Source: Alnus glutinosa (Eukaryota; Streptophyta; Magnoliopsida; Fagales; Betulaceae). From it: a DNA stretch of 64,000 bases. This document shows, piece after piece, positions 24,602 to 35,514 of the stretch. The stretch is taken from the NCBI RefSeq assembly GCF_958979055.1, contig NC_084887.1, positions 37,364,620-37,428,619 of the forward strand. The letters run 5' to 3'. The notes under the pieces are model-generated. The model had not been told where the DNA came from and did not search any database. It saw only the letters and a program-made list of their open reading frames with translations. The position numbers were made by a program, and so were the translations under genes. The stretch's first letter is position 1. Each line of letters opens with the position of its first letter.

Positions 24602-27594
24602 ATGGCTTGGTGGAACTCAGTTCCGCTGGAAATCACGTACCAGGTTCTGGGATGGACTTCTTTCTTGTCGTGGACCTTGGGTTTCTACCCACAAGTCATC
24701 TTGAATTTCCGCAGGAAAAGGTATTATTAATACATTGCCATCTTCTTTCTTGGCCCGGACTCTGTTTCCAGATAGCCGTGGCTTTTAATTCTGTGATTGG
24801 GTTTTTTTGTGTTGGGGTGTGAACGTAGTGTGGTGGGGATGAGCTTCGATTTTGTGGTGCTGAATTTGACGAAGCACTCCTCGTATCTGATATACAACGC
24901 GTCCCTCTTCTTTAGCCCCACTGTTCAGAAGCAGTACTACGAAAAGTACGGCTATGGAGAGGTTCGTGCTTTCTTCTTGTAGAATAAAGAAATATTCATT
25001 TTGAATAGAAACTCTTGGAGTTTAGGATTCTCTATGCATGTTGTCATATTACATGCGGTGTAAATTGTATTGTTCGTTCTTGGATTGTGATTGAAATTGT
25101 GAATTTGAAGTTCTGCTTATTTGGATTTGATTTTCATTGCAAATTTGTGAATGCCTAACTATTGATCCAAAAGCCTTATTATTCTTTGGATACTAATTTG
25201 ATTAAACCCTTAACAATTAAGATCGCAACATTTCATAACGCTTCCAAATGCGAATGTTCATGGTCCACTCTTCGTTGGTAGTGTTTTATCTTTTGGCGGT
25301 TCTGCTCACTTATTAGTATTCGATGACATAACACTACGTCCGTATATAATATCAAAACATTATAATCTAGCCTATAGGTCGCCTCCTCCGTAACATGGTA
25401 TCTGTTATGATACTGATCGTCAAAGGCCTACCCATTGATTAAAAAACCTTTTAAGAGTATTGGATACTGATTTGGTTAAATTTTTAACCTTTCGAATCGT
25501 AAAAAAATTCTAGTAGAATAAAAATGTCATTTCTGGGTGAAGCCATTTTATTATTTTAACCAACAAGGCGTTGTGTCCATTTTGTGACTTTGTGCAACTG
25601 GCGAGGCAATGTTCAATTGCTGAGCAGTGCCGCTACTGCAGAAGATGTTGGCCTAGAGTATTTTCCAAACATTTACTGAAAAACGATGATACCTGTAGCT
25701 GCAAACGATGAAAAACAATGTTCATCCCTTTATTTGTTTCGTTGTTATTCTAACTATTGCAGATGATCCCTGTAGCTGCAAACGATGTTGCTTTCTCTAC
25801 CCATGCTGTTCTTGTGACAGCACTTCTCTTGTTCCAAATTGTAATATATGAAGTAAGTGTTTTACTCTTTCTCTCTGAGTTCTATCTTCTTTCATCTTAG
25901 GTGTGAGATAAAGATCTTGGTAATCTTGTTAGAGAATGGATTGTTCAATTTGACCTTTCTTGATGGTTTTGTGCAGCGCGGAAGCCAGAAGGTTTCCAAG
26001 ATAGCCATTGCAATTGTCTCTGCTGTGTGGCTATTTGCTGCTGTTTGTTTTTTCATAGCTTTGCCAAGTCATTCTTGGCTTCAGCTAATCTCCATCTTTA
26101 GGTAAGATGTTCTCTTTAGCCTTTTTGTACCTTGAATTTGAACCTTAGGTGAAAGGCAATGATGGCCAACAACTTGGTTCATATAATCTCAAGTGATTTT
26201 TTTTTCTTCTTTTCTTTCTCTTTTACAATTATGCATATGTATATTTCTTCATATCAAGATGATATCTTGGATTACCATGGTGAAATTTACCATTAATTAA
26301 GTAGAGCTCTAGATTGAAGTTTACCATTTGATGAACTGTACTGTAGTTTATATTGCTTATGATATGTAATGGTGCAGAATGCTAAGCTAAGGTTTTTTTC
26401 CCATATGCCTATCTAGCAGCAACATCCTTAAATTTTCTCTGTTGACTTCATTACAAAAGTGATGTCTTTGATCATACAGTTTCAAGATTCCAAGACCTCT
26501 GGTTGAATTCCCTTCTAACTTTCTTTGAATTCAATTATGTTGCAGCTCGATTCAAGTTTTTATGACAGTCATCAAATATATTCCCCAGGTCAAATCTGTA
26601 ACCCCTTTAGGTTGTTCTATATTATTAACTGAAGGATATGTTGAAAGGACTCAATCTATTGGCTATGCTGATAGATGCAATCTGATAATTGCTTTGAATA
26701 TGGGAAGTCCATACCAGCAGTGGCTTCATATTTTTCAAGTCTTTACCTCATAAGATGATTGGGGGCGGAGGAGGATACTTGTAAATGCTTAACATTTTGT
26801 GATAGTGTGTTAGAATATAAATTAAATGATTAAACTTATTCATTCCTATCAGCTTAAGCGTTCAGAACAATTTGGGATTTAACATATATGTTTGAACCTT
26901 ATTTTCGTTATTCACCTCTCATTTCAATTAAATAATTCACATGTTGAACCTCACTTATTGTATTGATGAATTTGTTAAGAAATATAGGTGTTTATGAATT
27001 TTAAGCGCAAAAGCACGGATGGATTCAGTATTGGCTATATTTTACTCGATTTTTTTGGAGCGTTGACAAGTTTCTTGCAGATGGTTGTGCAGTCTATAGA
27101 TCAAGGTCTATTACTTCATCTACCTTTCCATCTAAATTTATCTCCCGTGCATAATACATTCCTAAACTTGTTGCTTTTTTCCAGGTTCTTTGGTGAACTT
27201 TTATGGAAACAAAGGGAAGATGTTGTTATCTCTGGTATAGAATATTATTCACTTCTCTGATTTACTTTCACCTTCAATGCCTCCTACTTCAACTAACAGT
27301 GATTGATCTTGTGCATACATTAATTTCTCTTTCTTTTGCGATAATATATGTGGTAGATGACTTTGCCATGATTATTCTGTTATTTTCAAAGATTTCTTGA
27401 CATTTCATTGATCAGTGAAATTTATTTTGTTATATATATATATGCAGGTATCCATGTCCTTTGACATTATATTCATGTCCCAACGTTTTGTTCTCTATCC
27501 TGTCAAGCAACCCCAAGTCTGTCCCAAACTCATGGAGGAAAGCAGAGAGCTGCTTGTTGAGTGTCCCGATCGCCCGCACTCAGAAAATATATAA
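24602..27594 (+). CDS. Cystinosin homolog, tandem copy 2
   Basis: Eight exons (24602-24720, 24829-24961, 25763-25852, 25977-26101, 26546-26588, 26988-27105, 27185-27234, 27448-27594) encode 274 residues. Exons 1-7 have exactly the same lengths and phases as those of copy 1, so the pair arose by tandem duplication. PQ-loop motifs FYPQVILNFRRK and KYIPQVFMNFKRKSTDGFS are intact. The sequence is conserved through the first six helices and diverges mainly near the end (MSQRFVLYPVKQPQVCPKL), including the last exon. It should encode a functional vacuolar cystine exporter. Differences in the final exon could alter sorting or regulation, which is inference. Intron 2 contains a stray copy of the start of exon 3 (25,686-25,710). 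Confidence 0.95.
25686..25710 (+). repeat. Stray copy of the first 25 bases of cystinosin exon 3 inside intron 2
   Basis: The 25 bases match the start of exon 3 (encoding MIPVAAND) and are identical to copy 1 (position 19,925). They differ by one base from copy 2's own exon, which begins 77 bases further on. The stray copy has no acceptor AG before it and is followed by unrelated sequence, so it is not an alternative exon. Confidence 0.85.
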
Positions 27595-28120
27595 AGCTTA
27601 GCTGTTAGCTCTGTTCATAATCTAAAAGTTCAGTCAAGTTTTGTAATCTTTCTCAACAGAAACAAATGATTTGATTTGGAAGGCAGTAGCTACGGGGTAT
27701 GAATATTGTGTTTGTGAGTAATAAGTAATAAAGGTATTTGTTCCACTTTCACGGAGTAGACAGAAATTTCCTACAAACCAGTTTGTAAGAAAATTTCCTG
27801 CAACTCACTTATAAGATTGACACGTGTCCCTTAGCATATGAGAAACACATGTTATTTAAATAGCACATGCTTCTTACATGCTTTTTTAGTAGTATTTGTA
27901 GGAAATTTCCTGCAGCCCACATATAAGATTGACATGTGTCTCTTAGCAGGTGAGAAACACATGTTATTTAAATAGCACATGCTTCTTACACGATTTTTTA
28001 ATAGTATTAATAAAAAAAAACACGTTCTCACATGTTTAAATAACACATGTCCTTTTTGTATGTGAATTATAAGAAATTTCCTACAAATCTATCCGTATAA
28101 ATATTGTCTTTAATCTCAGT
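27595..28120. repeat. 3' flank of cystinosin copy 2 with a 112-base tandem repeat
   Basis: Starting at 27,791 and 27,903, two tandem units share aaatttcctgca, cttagca, gagaaacacatgttattt and aaatagcacatgcttcttac in the same order. The pair is bounded by inverted copies of a gaaatttcctacaaa phrase (about 27,765 and 28,070). This suggests a foldback element with an internal duplication. Confidence 0.75.
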
Positions 28121-28129
28121 TGTGAATTG

Positions 28130-28390
28130 TTTCACAAGTGGAAATTGTTTAACTTGTTCTATTAAACCGACACATGTCTTTAGAGCATGTAAGTAAGTAT
28201 TATTAAAAATGTAACTAAGAATCATGAGTTTGAAGGACACGTGTCACTTTAATAAACCGAGTTGTTTAGAATAAAACTTTGTCCTTAATTTTTTTTAATT
28301 TAAGATCCGTTTGAATTTACAGTTTAAAAACGTAATTTTTACAAACACAACTAAATGTTTATTAAAATTAAGATTTGACCTTTAAAATTA
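28130..28390. repeat. Dispersed repeat shared with 33,236-33,470
   Basis: The phrases tctttagagcat, tattattaaaaatgtaa, ttaataaac and aactttatcctc-like appear in the same order at 28,130-28,390 and 33,236-33,470. A weaker match is at 45,420-45,540. Each copy has facing ccgacacatgtc and gacacgtgtcac arms, so it is probably a foldback MITE. Confidence 0.7.
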
Positions 28391-28408
28391 TGGTTTAACT
28401 TTAAAATC

Positions 28409-28642
28409 GTGAAATTTTTAAAAATGTATCGTCTGTATGTAACTGATTATGAGGCTTTCTATGGTGATTTTGATTTATACGCGTATGATGATATGAGTTG
28501 TTGTTATGATAGCTTCGAAGACGGTTATCGTGGTAGTGATACGAATGATGATAATATGAGTTTTTGTGACCCGGATTTCGTGTTGGAGCAAGTTGAAGAA
28601 GAGGAAGGTTGGTGTTTATTAGTGGAAGATGAAGAATGGTGA
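28409..28642 (+). pseudogene. Truncated relative of the conserved unknown gene at 46,065
   Basis: The open frame ends with an acidic tail, NDDNMSFCDPDFVLEQVEEE followed by EGWCLL. It lines up with the last 30 residues of the 199-residue protein encoded at 46,065-46,664 (NDDNVSYCDVGFVLDQVEGE followed by EGWCLV). The conserved N-terminal two thirds are missing. Immediately upstream is MITE-like AT-rich sequence (about 28,300-28,430), and the apparent ATG lies near that junction. It is best read as a 5'-truncated duplicate. Expression as a small acidic protein cannot be excluded. Confidence 0.75.
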
Positions 28643-28730
28643 TTAAGCATCATTGGGATAATATTGCGTATTAAGGCAATAACATCCCAATTAGTGGGAG
28701 GTTATTTTTGTCATTTTAAGAAATATTTCT

Positions 28731-28770
28731 TCTTCTTCTTCTTCTTCTTCTTTTTTTTTTTTTTTTTTTT
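28731..28770. repeat. (TTC)n and poly(T) tract
   Basis: About seven TTC repeats run into about 20 T, just 3' of the truncated gene copy. Confidence 0.85.
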
Positions 28771-28861
28771 CCATTTTATTTGTGATTTTATTAACGCATT
28801 TCGCCATATTTTTGACAAAATCTTTCTTATTGGGCAGTATGATTTTATGTCATAATTGAAA

Positions 28862-28988
28862 GAAAACAAAAATTTATAAGAAAATAAAGCAGAATAATAG
28901 AAAATAGAGACAAGAATTTTACGTGGTTCGGTCTATTACCTACATCCACAAGATAAAACCATAATACTATATTATGCTCTTATTGCTT
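28862..28988. mobile_element. Left part of a dispersed repeat split by the solo LTR
   Basis: The phrase tacgtggttcggtctattac and the following cctacatccac recur at about 44,360-44,400 (tacctggttcagtctatgac, cctacgtccac), with further similarity on both sides. The right-hand part continues beyond the LTR at about 31,732. The family was not identified. Confidence 0.6.
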
Positions 28989-29754
28989 GGTATTGTAGCG
29001 CCCCAGATTTTAAGACATAAGATTTAATGTCTTCAATTAGATTTAAGACTTAATAATAAGGCAAAAGAATAAATATGAATATTTATGAAAATAAATATTC
29101 ATTGATTAAAAAATGTTCATAGTTTCAATTTGATAAAAGTTCAAAACAGACCTTAAACTTTGGTCGAACCGAAAACTAGTCAAACGGACTCGGATTTAGT
29201 TGATTCAAAGACCGTTGTTCTCACAAAAGAAATATCTATCACATGGTAAAATTTAGTGGAAAGTCCACTGGTTGACTTTTTGGGTTTATAGTTGACTATT
29301 TAGATGCCAAGTGGCACTTTTAGTTGAACTTTGACCTCTAAATTAGGAATGATAAATATATTTTTATGGTTTTAATTATTCAATATTGTATATATTAAGT
29401 TTATTCTTGAATCCTGTGAAGTCAGAATTCAATTTGGTAACAGTTGACTTTTTGACCAAAACCGGTGCCTAATTGACTCAACTGTCGAAATTTTAGCAGA
29501 AATGAATTAGAAGCTTAACACTAGCCGGCCCTAATATTTTCCAGATCTGTATTTTTGTATTAAAATCCCCTAGTGGCCAAGACATCATGAGTGAGAGAGA
29601 GAGAGAGTTGGCTTAAATTTCATTTCTTTAATGATAATGCAAATGCACTACCTTAGTGATGATGAAACCCACTTGCATTGGAGATAAGGCTAAGATGCAC
29701 CAATTCTCATCCATTGGATCAAAATGTGTCTACTTGATCCTAACCATTCATTCT

Positions 29755-29765
29755 CCTATAAATAG
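29755..29765 (+). promoter_or_regulatory. TATA box candidate within the solo LTR
   Basis: cctataaatag, 0.76 kb into the LTR, is followed about 40 bases later by a short CA repeat. This fits the U3/R boundary of an LTR promoter. Confidence 0.55.
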
Positions 29766-30186
29766 AACCAAAGTGGAAGGATGCATTACCTATCAAGCTT
29801 CACACACACACACATCCATGATCAAGAGAGAAAATTGTGAAATTTGTGTAGTTTTGTGTGGTTCGAATTTTAAAGTGTGCTAGGAAGTATTTTGGTAAGC
29901 TTCCAATAATTTGTTTCATTGATTTTATGGTTTAAGTTTTGATTTCATTAGTTCAAGCTTGATTATGTTCATTATGTGCAAAAGAAATAATAAAGGTTAA
30001 AAAGAAAAGAATTCAAGAAAAGAACACATATACCTCTCTTTGATTTTATTTTATGTTATTATGAATTTTATGAAATTATGGATATATATGTATATTATTT
30101 TTGTTTTATTTTAGCTTTGTGATGGTCTTGGATCATCATAGGTAATTTTTATTACTTGTCTATTCATTATATAACATTCCATATTA

Positions 30187-30482
30187 ATTGTTAAGATTCA
30201 TGTTTGAGCATTATGTCACCCGTTTTAGTGCTCGACCATGAATCAAAGAAATGATTTTAGTTGATTTAATAACTTTTGTAAAATAGTGAATATATTCTTG
30301 TTAGTACATATATTTACATATTTATCTTAGCATTTGCATTATAGTAAGGAGGCTCAGCCAACTGCTTACCCTACCCCTTGCATCATAATATCATTATACA
30401 TATAAATTGTTAAGATTCATGTTTGAGCGTTATGTCACCAAGAGCTACGCTGTGTTCTGGTGCTTAAACATGAATCGTTGAT
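30187..30482. repeat. Internal duplication in the LTR
   Basis: ttgttaagattcatgtttga plus the following gcrttatgtcacc occurs at about 30,189 and again at about 30,406. Each copy is closed by an inverted catgaatc, giving a short stem. Further on, ctgatgtagtagcaag is repeated at about 30,885 and 30,947. Confidence 0.75.
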
Positions 30483-32044
30483 CGTATTTACTTTTATGTT
30501 TTTATAATATATTTTAATCCTTTAAGTTAGTATTTGGTGGTATTGGTCATATAGCCTCGTCACCAAATCATGAACCAAGGATTTAAGATTGTTATAAATG
30601 ACCATCTCAAATAATGAAGTAATGGATTTAAAAAGATAAGTGTTTATAAACAATGTTTTGTTTGATTGATAATTGATATATATACTTATTATATGGATTG
30701 ATTTATATGCAGAAAAATGAGCGAAGAAACTATACTAAAGAGTGTAAGTATGGATGTACTTACTGAGGAATGATTCTATGTTTCATTAGGACTGTGTGTT
30801 GTGTGTTTATTGCATGTGGTTGTTTATGCATAGCATGTTGTGTCTAATAAAATATAACGGCTGATAAGATAGCCATCGATAAACTGATGTAGTAGCAAGT
30901 GGATGGAACGGCTAGTCAGTTGACTTAGGGGGGTTAAAAAACCAAAGCTGATGTAGTAGCAAGGGGCAGAAAGGCCATCAATGAACCCTAAAAAGGCGAG
31001 TCCGAAGTTCTAATAAATCACTACAGTTGGGACCGGTAGGATTCCAGTAAAAACAGGTAAGACTTCAAAGTGGGAGGCAACGGACGTAAACGGGTTCAGA
31101 TAACCTAGGACGAGAGGTCTGAAGAAAGATGATCATAAAACATCAAACTAAATGGTTACTACGATGCATATTCATACAACGCTCGCATTTGCATTCTTTA
31201 TGAACTGTTATTTGTTTGATGGTAACTTAGATATGAAAATGGATGACTCACTTGTTTGTCTATGCAAATATGATAACGTCATATTTGCATAGTTTCTGAT
31301 GCAGATCTAGAAGAGGAAGGCATGGACTCATATGCCAGTTTTAATGGTTTTTGAAACCATTACTGAAGTAATATGTGCTAGCTTAGAAATTGCTAGGCAT
31401 ATTTATGTGTGCTTTATTTCAAGGCTTGTAATAATTATGACGATGTTTTGTTTGGTGTATTTTTATGTTGTATGTTTGTGTGCCGTTTGTGGCACTTATT
31501 TTTAATGCACCTAGTATGCAAATAGCGTGTAATGATAACCTAAACAACTTTTAATTAATGTTTCGAGGTATTTCAGTCAGCTCTAACGTGTTATGCTATC
31601 AATTCCTAAGTCTTTAGAAGAACAAAAATATATTCCGCTGCGAGAGTTATCTCTGATGTAGTAACGTCTCATGGGAACCGGAGATTTCTGCTTACGAATT
31701 TGCTGGCTCAAATTTGGGGCGTTACAGATATTAATACATTAGACTCGTATTTTATAAGAGTTTTTGGGTAGATAATATGGTAATCAAATCAATGTGATTT
31801 AATTACCATCAAATTTGATAACAATCAAATCAATCAAATTTGATGGTAATCAAATCTAATTTATAGGAGATAATTACAATAAATCCTTGAAATCAAATCC
31901 CTAATATACTCAACAATAATTAACTTTTGTCCCAGTCAATTTGCTTTGTGGTCTTAGTTCAACACATCAAGTTTGAATCAAAATTTCAACATTTTTATAA
32001 TTATTCTCTGTTTTCTTTGTGGATGGCCCAAAAGATTGCATTTG

Positions 32045-32606
32045 GTTTATGCTCCGTTTGTTTCAGCGTAAAATGATTTCGGCAATTTACAGTATTTAGT
32101 AGGGGTGAAAATAATGGTCAACGGAAATCATTTTCAGTTTAACCATAAAAACTTCTTTAATTTTTAGAAAACGATTTACAATCTTTGTCCTAACACGCAC
32201 GTTTGTGGGAATTTGTTACCGCCGGGCATCGAAGTTTATTGATAGCTCAAATCTATCGCCTAAAGTCTCAAATTTTGATATCTGATTCCTAGAATCCGGC
32301 AGCACTCGCCAGATTCTGGCAATGGTCGGCTGCCGGCTCCGGAATCTGACGACGTCCGTCAGCCATGGTTGGATTCCAACAGACTAGATTCCGGCCAGAA
32401 TCCATCCAGTTATTGCCAGATCTGGCGGAGTCTGGCTAAAATCCGACCAAACTGGCTCGCAGGAATTTGACAACAACGACCAGACGTTACCGGATTCAAT
32501 TTTTCGTCATTCGTATTTTTTCGTACGAACCAAATGCTAGAAAATAATTTCGCCGAAAATATTGTATGATGAAAATTATTCTACATCGAAACAAACAAAA
32601 CATTAA
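32045..32606. mobile_element. MITE-like element with GTTTGTTTC termini and a GC-richer core
   Basis: The left end reads cgtttgtttcagcgtaaaat. The right end, read inversely, is gtttgtttcgatgtagaata. The core (about 32,280-32,480) repeats ccgg-containing phrases such as gattccggc/gatctggc. A related core and termini appear at 63,720-64,000, running off the window, and a terminal fragment appears at 14,414-14,560. No coding capacity was found. Confidence 0.65.
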
Positions 32607-32794
32607 TTAGGCACAAATTACTATAATTTTTTAAATTTAATTCCACTATCTCTCTTTCTTATGAAATCTTGAAACTAAAATTAGACCTTAAAAAAACTAA
32701 AAACAAAAAAAGATTCGTAGTTTTTCCTGAAGCACCTAAACCAAATCCCAAAAGATTAGCCCAAAAATTCTTTTGGAGCCACTACAATTATTTG

Positions 32795-33200
32795 GCGCAT
32801 GTGTAAGGGAGAGACTGTACACGTGTCTAAAAATTATTCAAGATGAAATATCAATACTAATCATTAGAAGAAGAAAAAATGTAAAATTCTTTAAATGAGA
32901 ATTCTTTATGGCTAGGGTGCCCAAATTGCGTGATGAGTAGGATGGATGAAAAAGGCATGCTAAAAGTTTAGTGGATCACTTATAATTTATAAGGTTTGTT
33001 TGAGTTGGAGATTTTAAAAAATGCGATATAAAATTATAATTTTTTTTAAAAAAAGAACAGTTAAGCGTTTGTACTTTCTCAAAAAAAAAAAAAAATTATT
33101 GCCTGCGATTGAAAACGCATACAAATATGTGTTTTTCAATCGCAACTTTTTAAAAATTCAATTCAAAACGGTTCATTTTCTTTAATTTCAGTCATGAAAT
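32795..33200. repeat. Segment duplicated at 43,077-43,530
   Basis: Long co-linear identity to the 43.1-kb segment is visible, for example attattcaagatgaaatatca, ctttaaatgagaattcttta and aaaagtttagtggatcactt in order. The duplication is 10 kb apart in direct orientation. It crosses a MITE-like AT-rich portion. Confidence 0.85.
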
Positions 33201-33466
33201 ATTGTTCCAAACAATTAATTTTTCAACAAAAGAAAATTGTTTTAACTCGGTCCATTAAACTGATATACGTCTTTAGAGCATATAACTACGTATTATTAAA
33301 AATGTAAGTAAAAATCATGTGTTTTAAGGATACATATCAGTTTAATAAACTAAATTGTTTAGAAAAAAAACTTTATCCTCAATTTTTTTTTTTTGTTTTT
33401 TCTTAAACTTAAGATCCATTTGGATTTATGGTTTCAAAACACAATTTTTTAAAAAATACAACTAAG

Positions 33467-33752
33467 GGTCCGTTTGGATTTGTGATTTTAGAAAGTAAAA
33501 TTTAAAAATAGTGATTTAAAAATATTGGAAAAAGTGATTCTTAAAAATTCAGCTAAGCATTTGACATTTAAAATCAAAGTTTAGCATTTAAATTTGTATG
33601 TTAACCTTTAAAATTTTACGTTTAAAAAAAAAAACCAATTGTTTATTTGTAAAAGCAGTTTTCAGCATTTTCAAGTCGTAGTTTTTTAAAAACGTAATTG
33701 TCAGACGGTTCATTTCTACGATTTGGTTTAAAATCACAATCTCAAACGTACT
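33467..33752. mobile_element. MITE of the GTCCGTTTGGAT family
   Basis: The left end ggtccgtttggatttgtgat faces a right end whose inverse begins agtacgtttgagattgtgat. The flanks carry the direct repeat ctaag (33,462-33,466 and 33,753-33,757). This is the best-bounded member of a family whose degenerate copies lie at about 11.6, 13.0-13.8, 28.3, 33.0, 43.3, 44.1 and 59.6 kb. Confidence 0.7.
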
Positions 33753-34092
33753 CTAAGTGTTTGATAAAATCACAATTTAACCTTTAAAATGACAGTTTAA
33801 CTTCAAAATGAGAAATTTTTTAAAATTGTATCACATTTCCTGCAATTTTCTCCCCATGGATCACTCTTTTCCTTCTTTTTCTCGGTTATGAGCCTATGTG
33901 CAGCTTATTGTAAATGCTCATCACGTCACACAGGTCCTCTTCTTTCTTCCTCTTCAGGCAACTGCTCATCTTCATCCTCCAAAGTTATCAGTTTCCAATT
34001 AAGGAAATGGGGTTTAATTTTTACAATAATTTTGAACAATGCTCGTCCACTCCCGATCAGACGATTAGCAGACGCATTCTACATCATTCCCC

Positions 34093-34102
34093 TCTATATA
34101 AA
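34093..34102 (+). promoter_or_regulatory. TATA box candidate for the 34,256 reading frame
   Basis: ctatataaag lies 155 bases before the ATG at 34,256, with CT-rich sequence following as in plant leaders. Confidence 0.6.
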
Positions 34103-34255
34103 GAGGCCAGGGCAACCATCTCTCTGTTATACTTTCACCATTTTCACATCAAATCTGTGATCTCTCTCAACTATTTCATTTTGGTCTACGTACACTGTTC
34201 GTGTTTGTTAGAACTCCCAAAAAGTTGTTCGTGTTTCTTTCAACTGTGTGTCAAA

Positions 34256-34366
34256 ATGTATGAATGGTGTCCCATTATTCCATCTATTCCTCATTGCTCC
34301 GAGTTTAATATTCCATGTCCACCACCACAAGCCGAACTCCCGTTTCCGCCACCTCTCGAAACAATG
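34256..34366 (+). CDS. Candidate first exon of an unrecognised small gene (37 codons)
   Basis: A TATA box at a suitable distance, an ATG in good context and a frame ending exactly at ATG|GTACGT suggest a real 5' exon. The peptide is Pro/Cys-rich (MYEWCPIIPSIPHCSEFN, then a PPP-rich segment). In phase it can join the acceptor at 34,490, where seven codons follow before the transposon at 34,511. It can also join the conserved 55-codon exon at 36,242. The second option skips two transposons and gives a 92-residue protein. I do not recognise the family, and no function is proposed. Confidence 0.45.
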
Positions 34367-34426
34367 GTACGTTTTTCTTTCTTTTCTTCTTCGTTCTTTT
34401 CTTCTTCTTTTTTTCCTTTTAAATGT

Positions 34427-34446
34427 ATATATATATATATATATAT
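34427..34446. repeat. (TA)n microsatellite
   Basis: Ten TA dinucleotides lie in the putative intron after the 34,256 exon. Confidence 0.9.
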
Positions 34447-34510
34447 TTATTATCACTTAATTAATTAATTTTCTCTTATTTTTGTGTAGTGTTTGACAGA
34501 ATTTAGGGAG

Positions 34511-34963
34511 AACTTCACAAAAGGGTACTGAACTATCACACGTTTTGACGGAAGGATACGGAACTATCATTTCTCTCGAACCAGGGTTTTAAATTATCAA
34601 AAACCCTCAAATAAGGGTATTCTGTCAGATTTGGGCGTTAAATCGTGTCAAAATTTTTAAAATACCCCTATGTTTATTTTTTTAAAAATTTTATAAAAAT
34701 TTTCAAAAATTCAGGCATAGGTATTTTTGCAAATTCCATTAAATTCTGACCAACACCTAAATCCTAGTATTTTTTTTCTTCTCTTTTTTTTTTAGAAAAA
34801 GAAGATGGGTATTTTGGGTATTCCGTCAGGATTTAACGCCCAAAGCTTATGAAATACCCTTATTTAAGGATTTTTTATAGTTTAAAACCCCGGTTCGAGA
34901 GAAATGATAGTTCAGTACCTTTCCATTAAAACGCGTGATAGTTCAGTACATTTTTGTGAAGTT
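34511..34963. mobile_element. MITE with long terminal inverted repeats
   Basis: The left arm begins aacttcacaaaagggtactg, and the inverse of the right arm begins aacttcacaaaaatgtactg. The match continues for about 110 bases on each side (including atcatttctctcgaacc and the aagggtat stretch). The 453-base element carries no coding sequence. It begins exactly after the codon at 34,508-34,510 of a short putative exon, so it may have interrupted a gene. A target-site duplication is not evident. Confidence 0.85.
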
Positions 34964-34975
34964 ACCGTCTGTTAA

Positions 34976-35249
34976 CGAAGCAACAAGAGCATCATATTGT
35001 TTATGGCGCTTTGATCGGCTCGGAAACATGGCTGAATTCGATCGTAGAGGACATAGAATGATTAGAAACATCGTGGATTATCTTTGCGAACTCCATCTCT
35101 CACACAGATGGTGTAGTAATCTCCATGAAAGGGTGTTTAATAAACTCCCTGAAATGACCCTAACCATTCCATATTCTACACGTGTAACGACAAGCCGTAT
35201 ACTCTTCATGGTGGAATTTGCGAAGATTCTGTTGACTTTATGCGTCTAG
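34976..35249 (+). pseudogene. Open frame after the MITE, possibly the remainder of a disrupted exon
   Basis: From the MITE edge a frame runs to 35,249 and encodes a basic, aromatic sequence (RLGNMAEFDRRGHRMIRN and on to a KLPEMTLTIPY segment). The only ATG that opens it lies inside the MITE arm at 34,935, so the frame probably lost its original start. I do not recognise it. If the MITE is removed, the flanking frames do not join cleanly without knowing the target duplication. Confidence 0.4.
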
Positions 35250-35514
35250 TCGCCTTTCTAATAAGGAGAACACCGAAAATTTTCAACTACCACACCCATG
35301 CCTTTTGGCCTCTTCTTGTCAACTTTGTTTTCTTTTTTTCAAGTATCTTCAAAGTTGGTTTGCATTCACCAAATTTTAATATAGTTTGTGAGCATAGTTT
35401 CTACCAACTTTATCACCCTGCCACGTTTGATTCGCTAGATAGAGTTAATTAGATCTATACATATTATCATTGATTATAGGAATATAGAACATGTTCACTT
35501 TGAAAGATACCTCC

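Larger units (their letters stand above)
28994..31726 (+). mobile_element. Solo LTR of a Ty3/gypsy-like retrotransposon
   Basis: The 2,733-base segment starts TGTAGCGCCCCAGATTT and ends AAATTTGGGGCGTTACA, a 17-base terminal inverted repeat with two mismatches and the TG...CA ends of LTRs. TGTAACGCCCC-type ends are common on large plant Ty3/gypsy LTRs (family knowledge). It is flanked by near-identical 5-base sequences, ggtat (28,989-28,993) and gatat (31,727-31,731), consistent with an old target duplication. No second LTR, primer-binding site or gag/pol frame is visible, so it is probably a solo LTR left by unequal recombination. CCTATAAATAG at 29,755 is a plausible U3 TATA box. Orientation is set by that TATA box and is tentative. 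Confidence 0.82.
31732..33235. other. Repeat-rich spacer downstream of the LTR
   Basis: No gene is seen. It contains the right part of the LTR-split repeat (31,732-31,990), a foldback element at 32,045-32,606, and a segment at 32,795-33,200 duplicated at 43,077-43,530. Confidence 0.55.

Noticed and set aside
27791-28010. A CRISPR-like array
   Set aside because: There are only two long direct repeats, in a plant nuclear context with no spacers. It is a foldback or tandem duplication.
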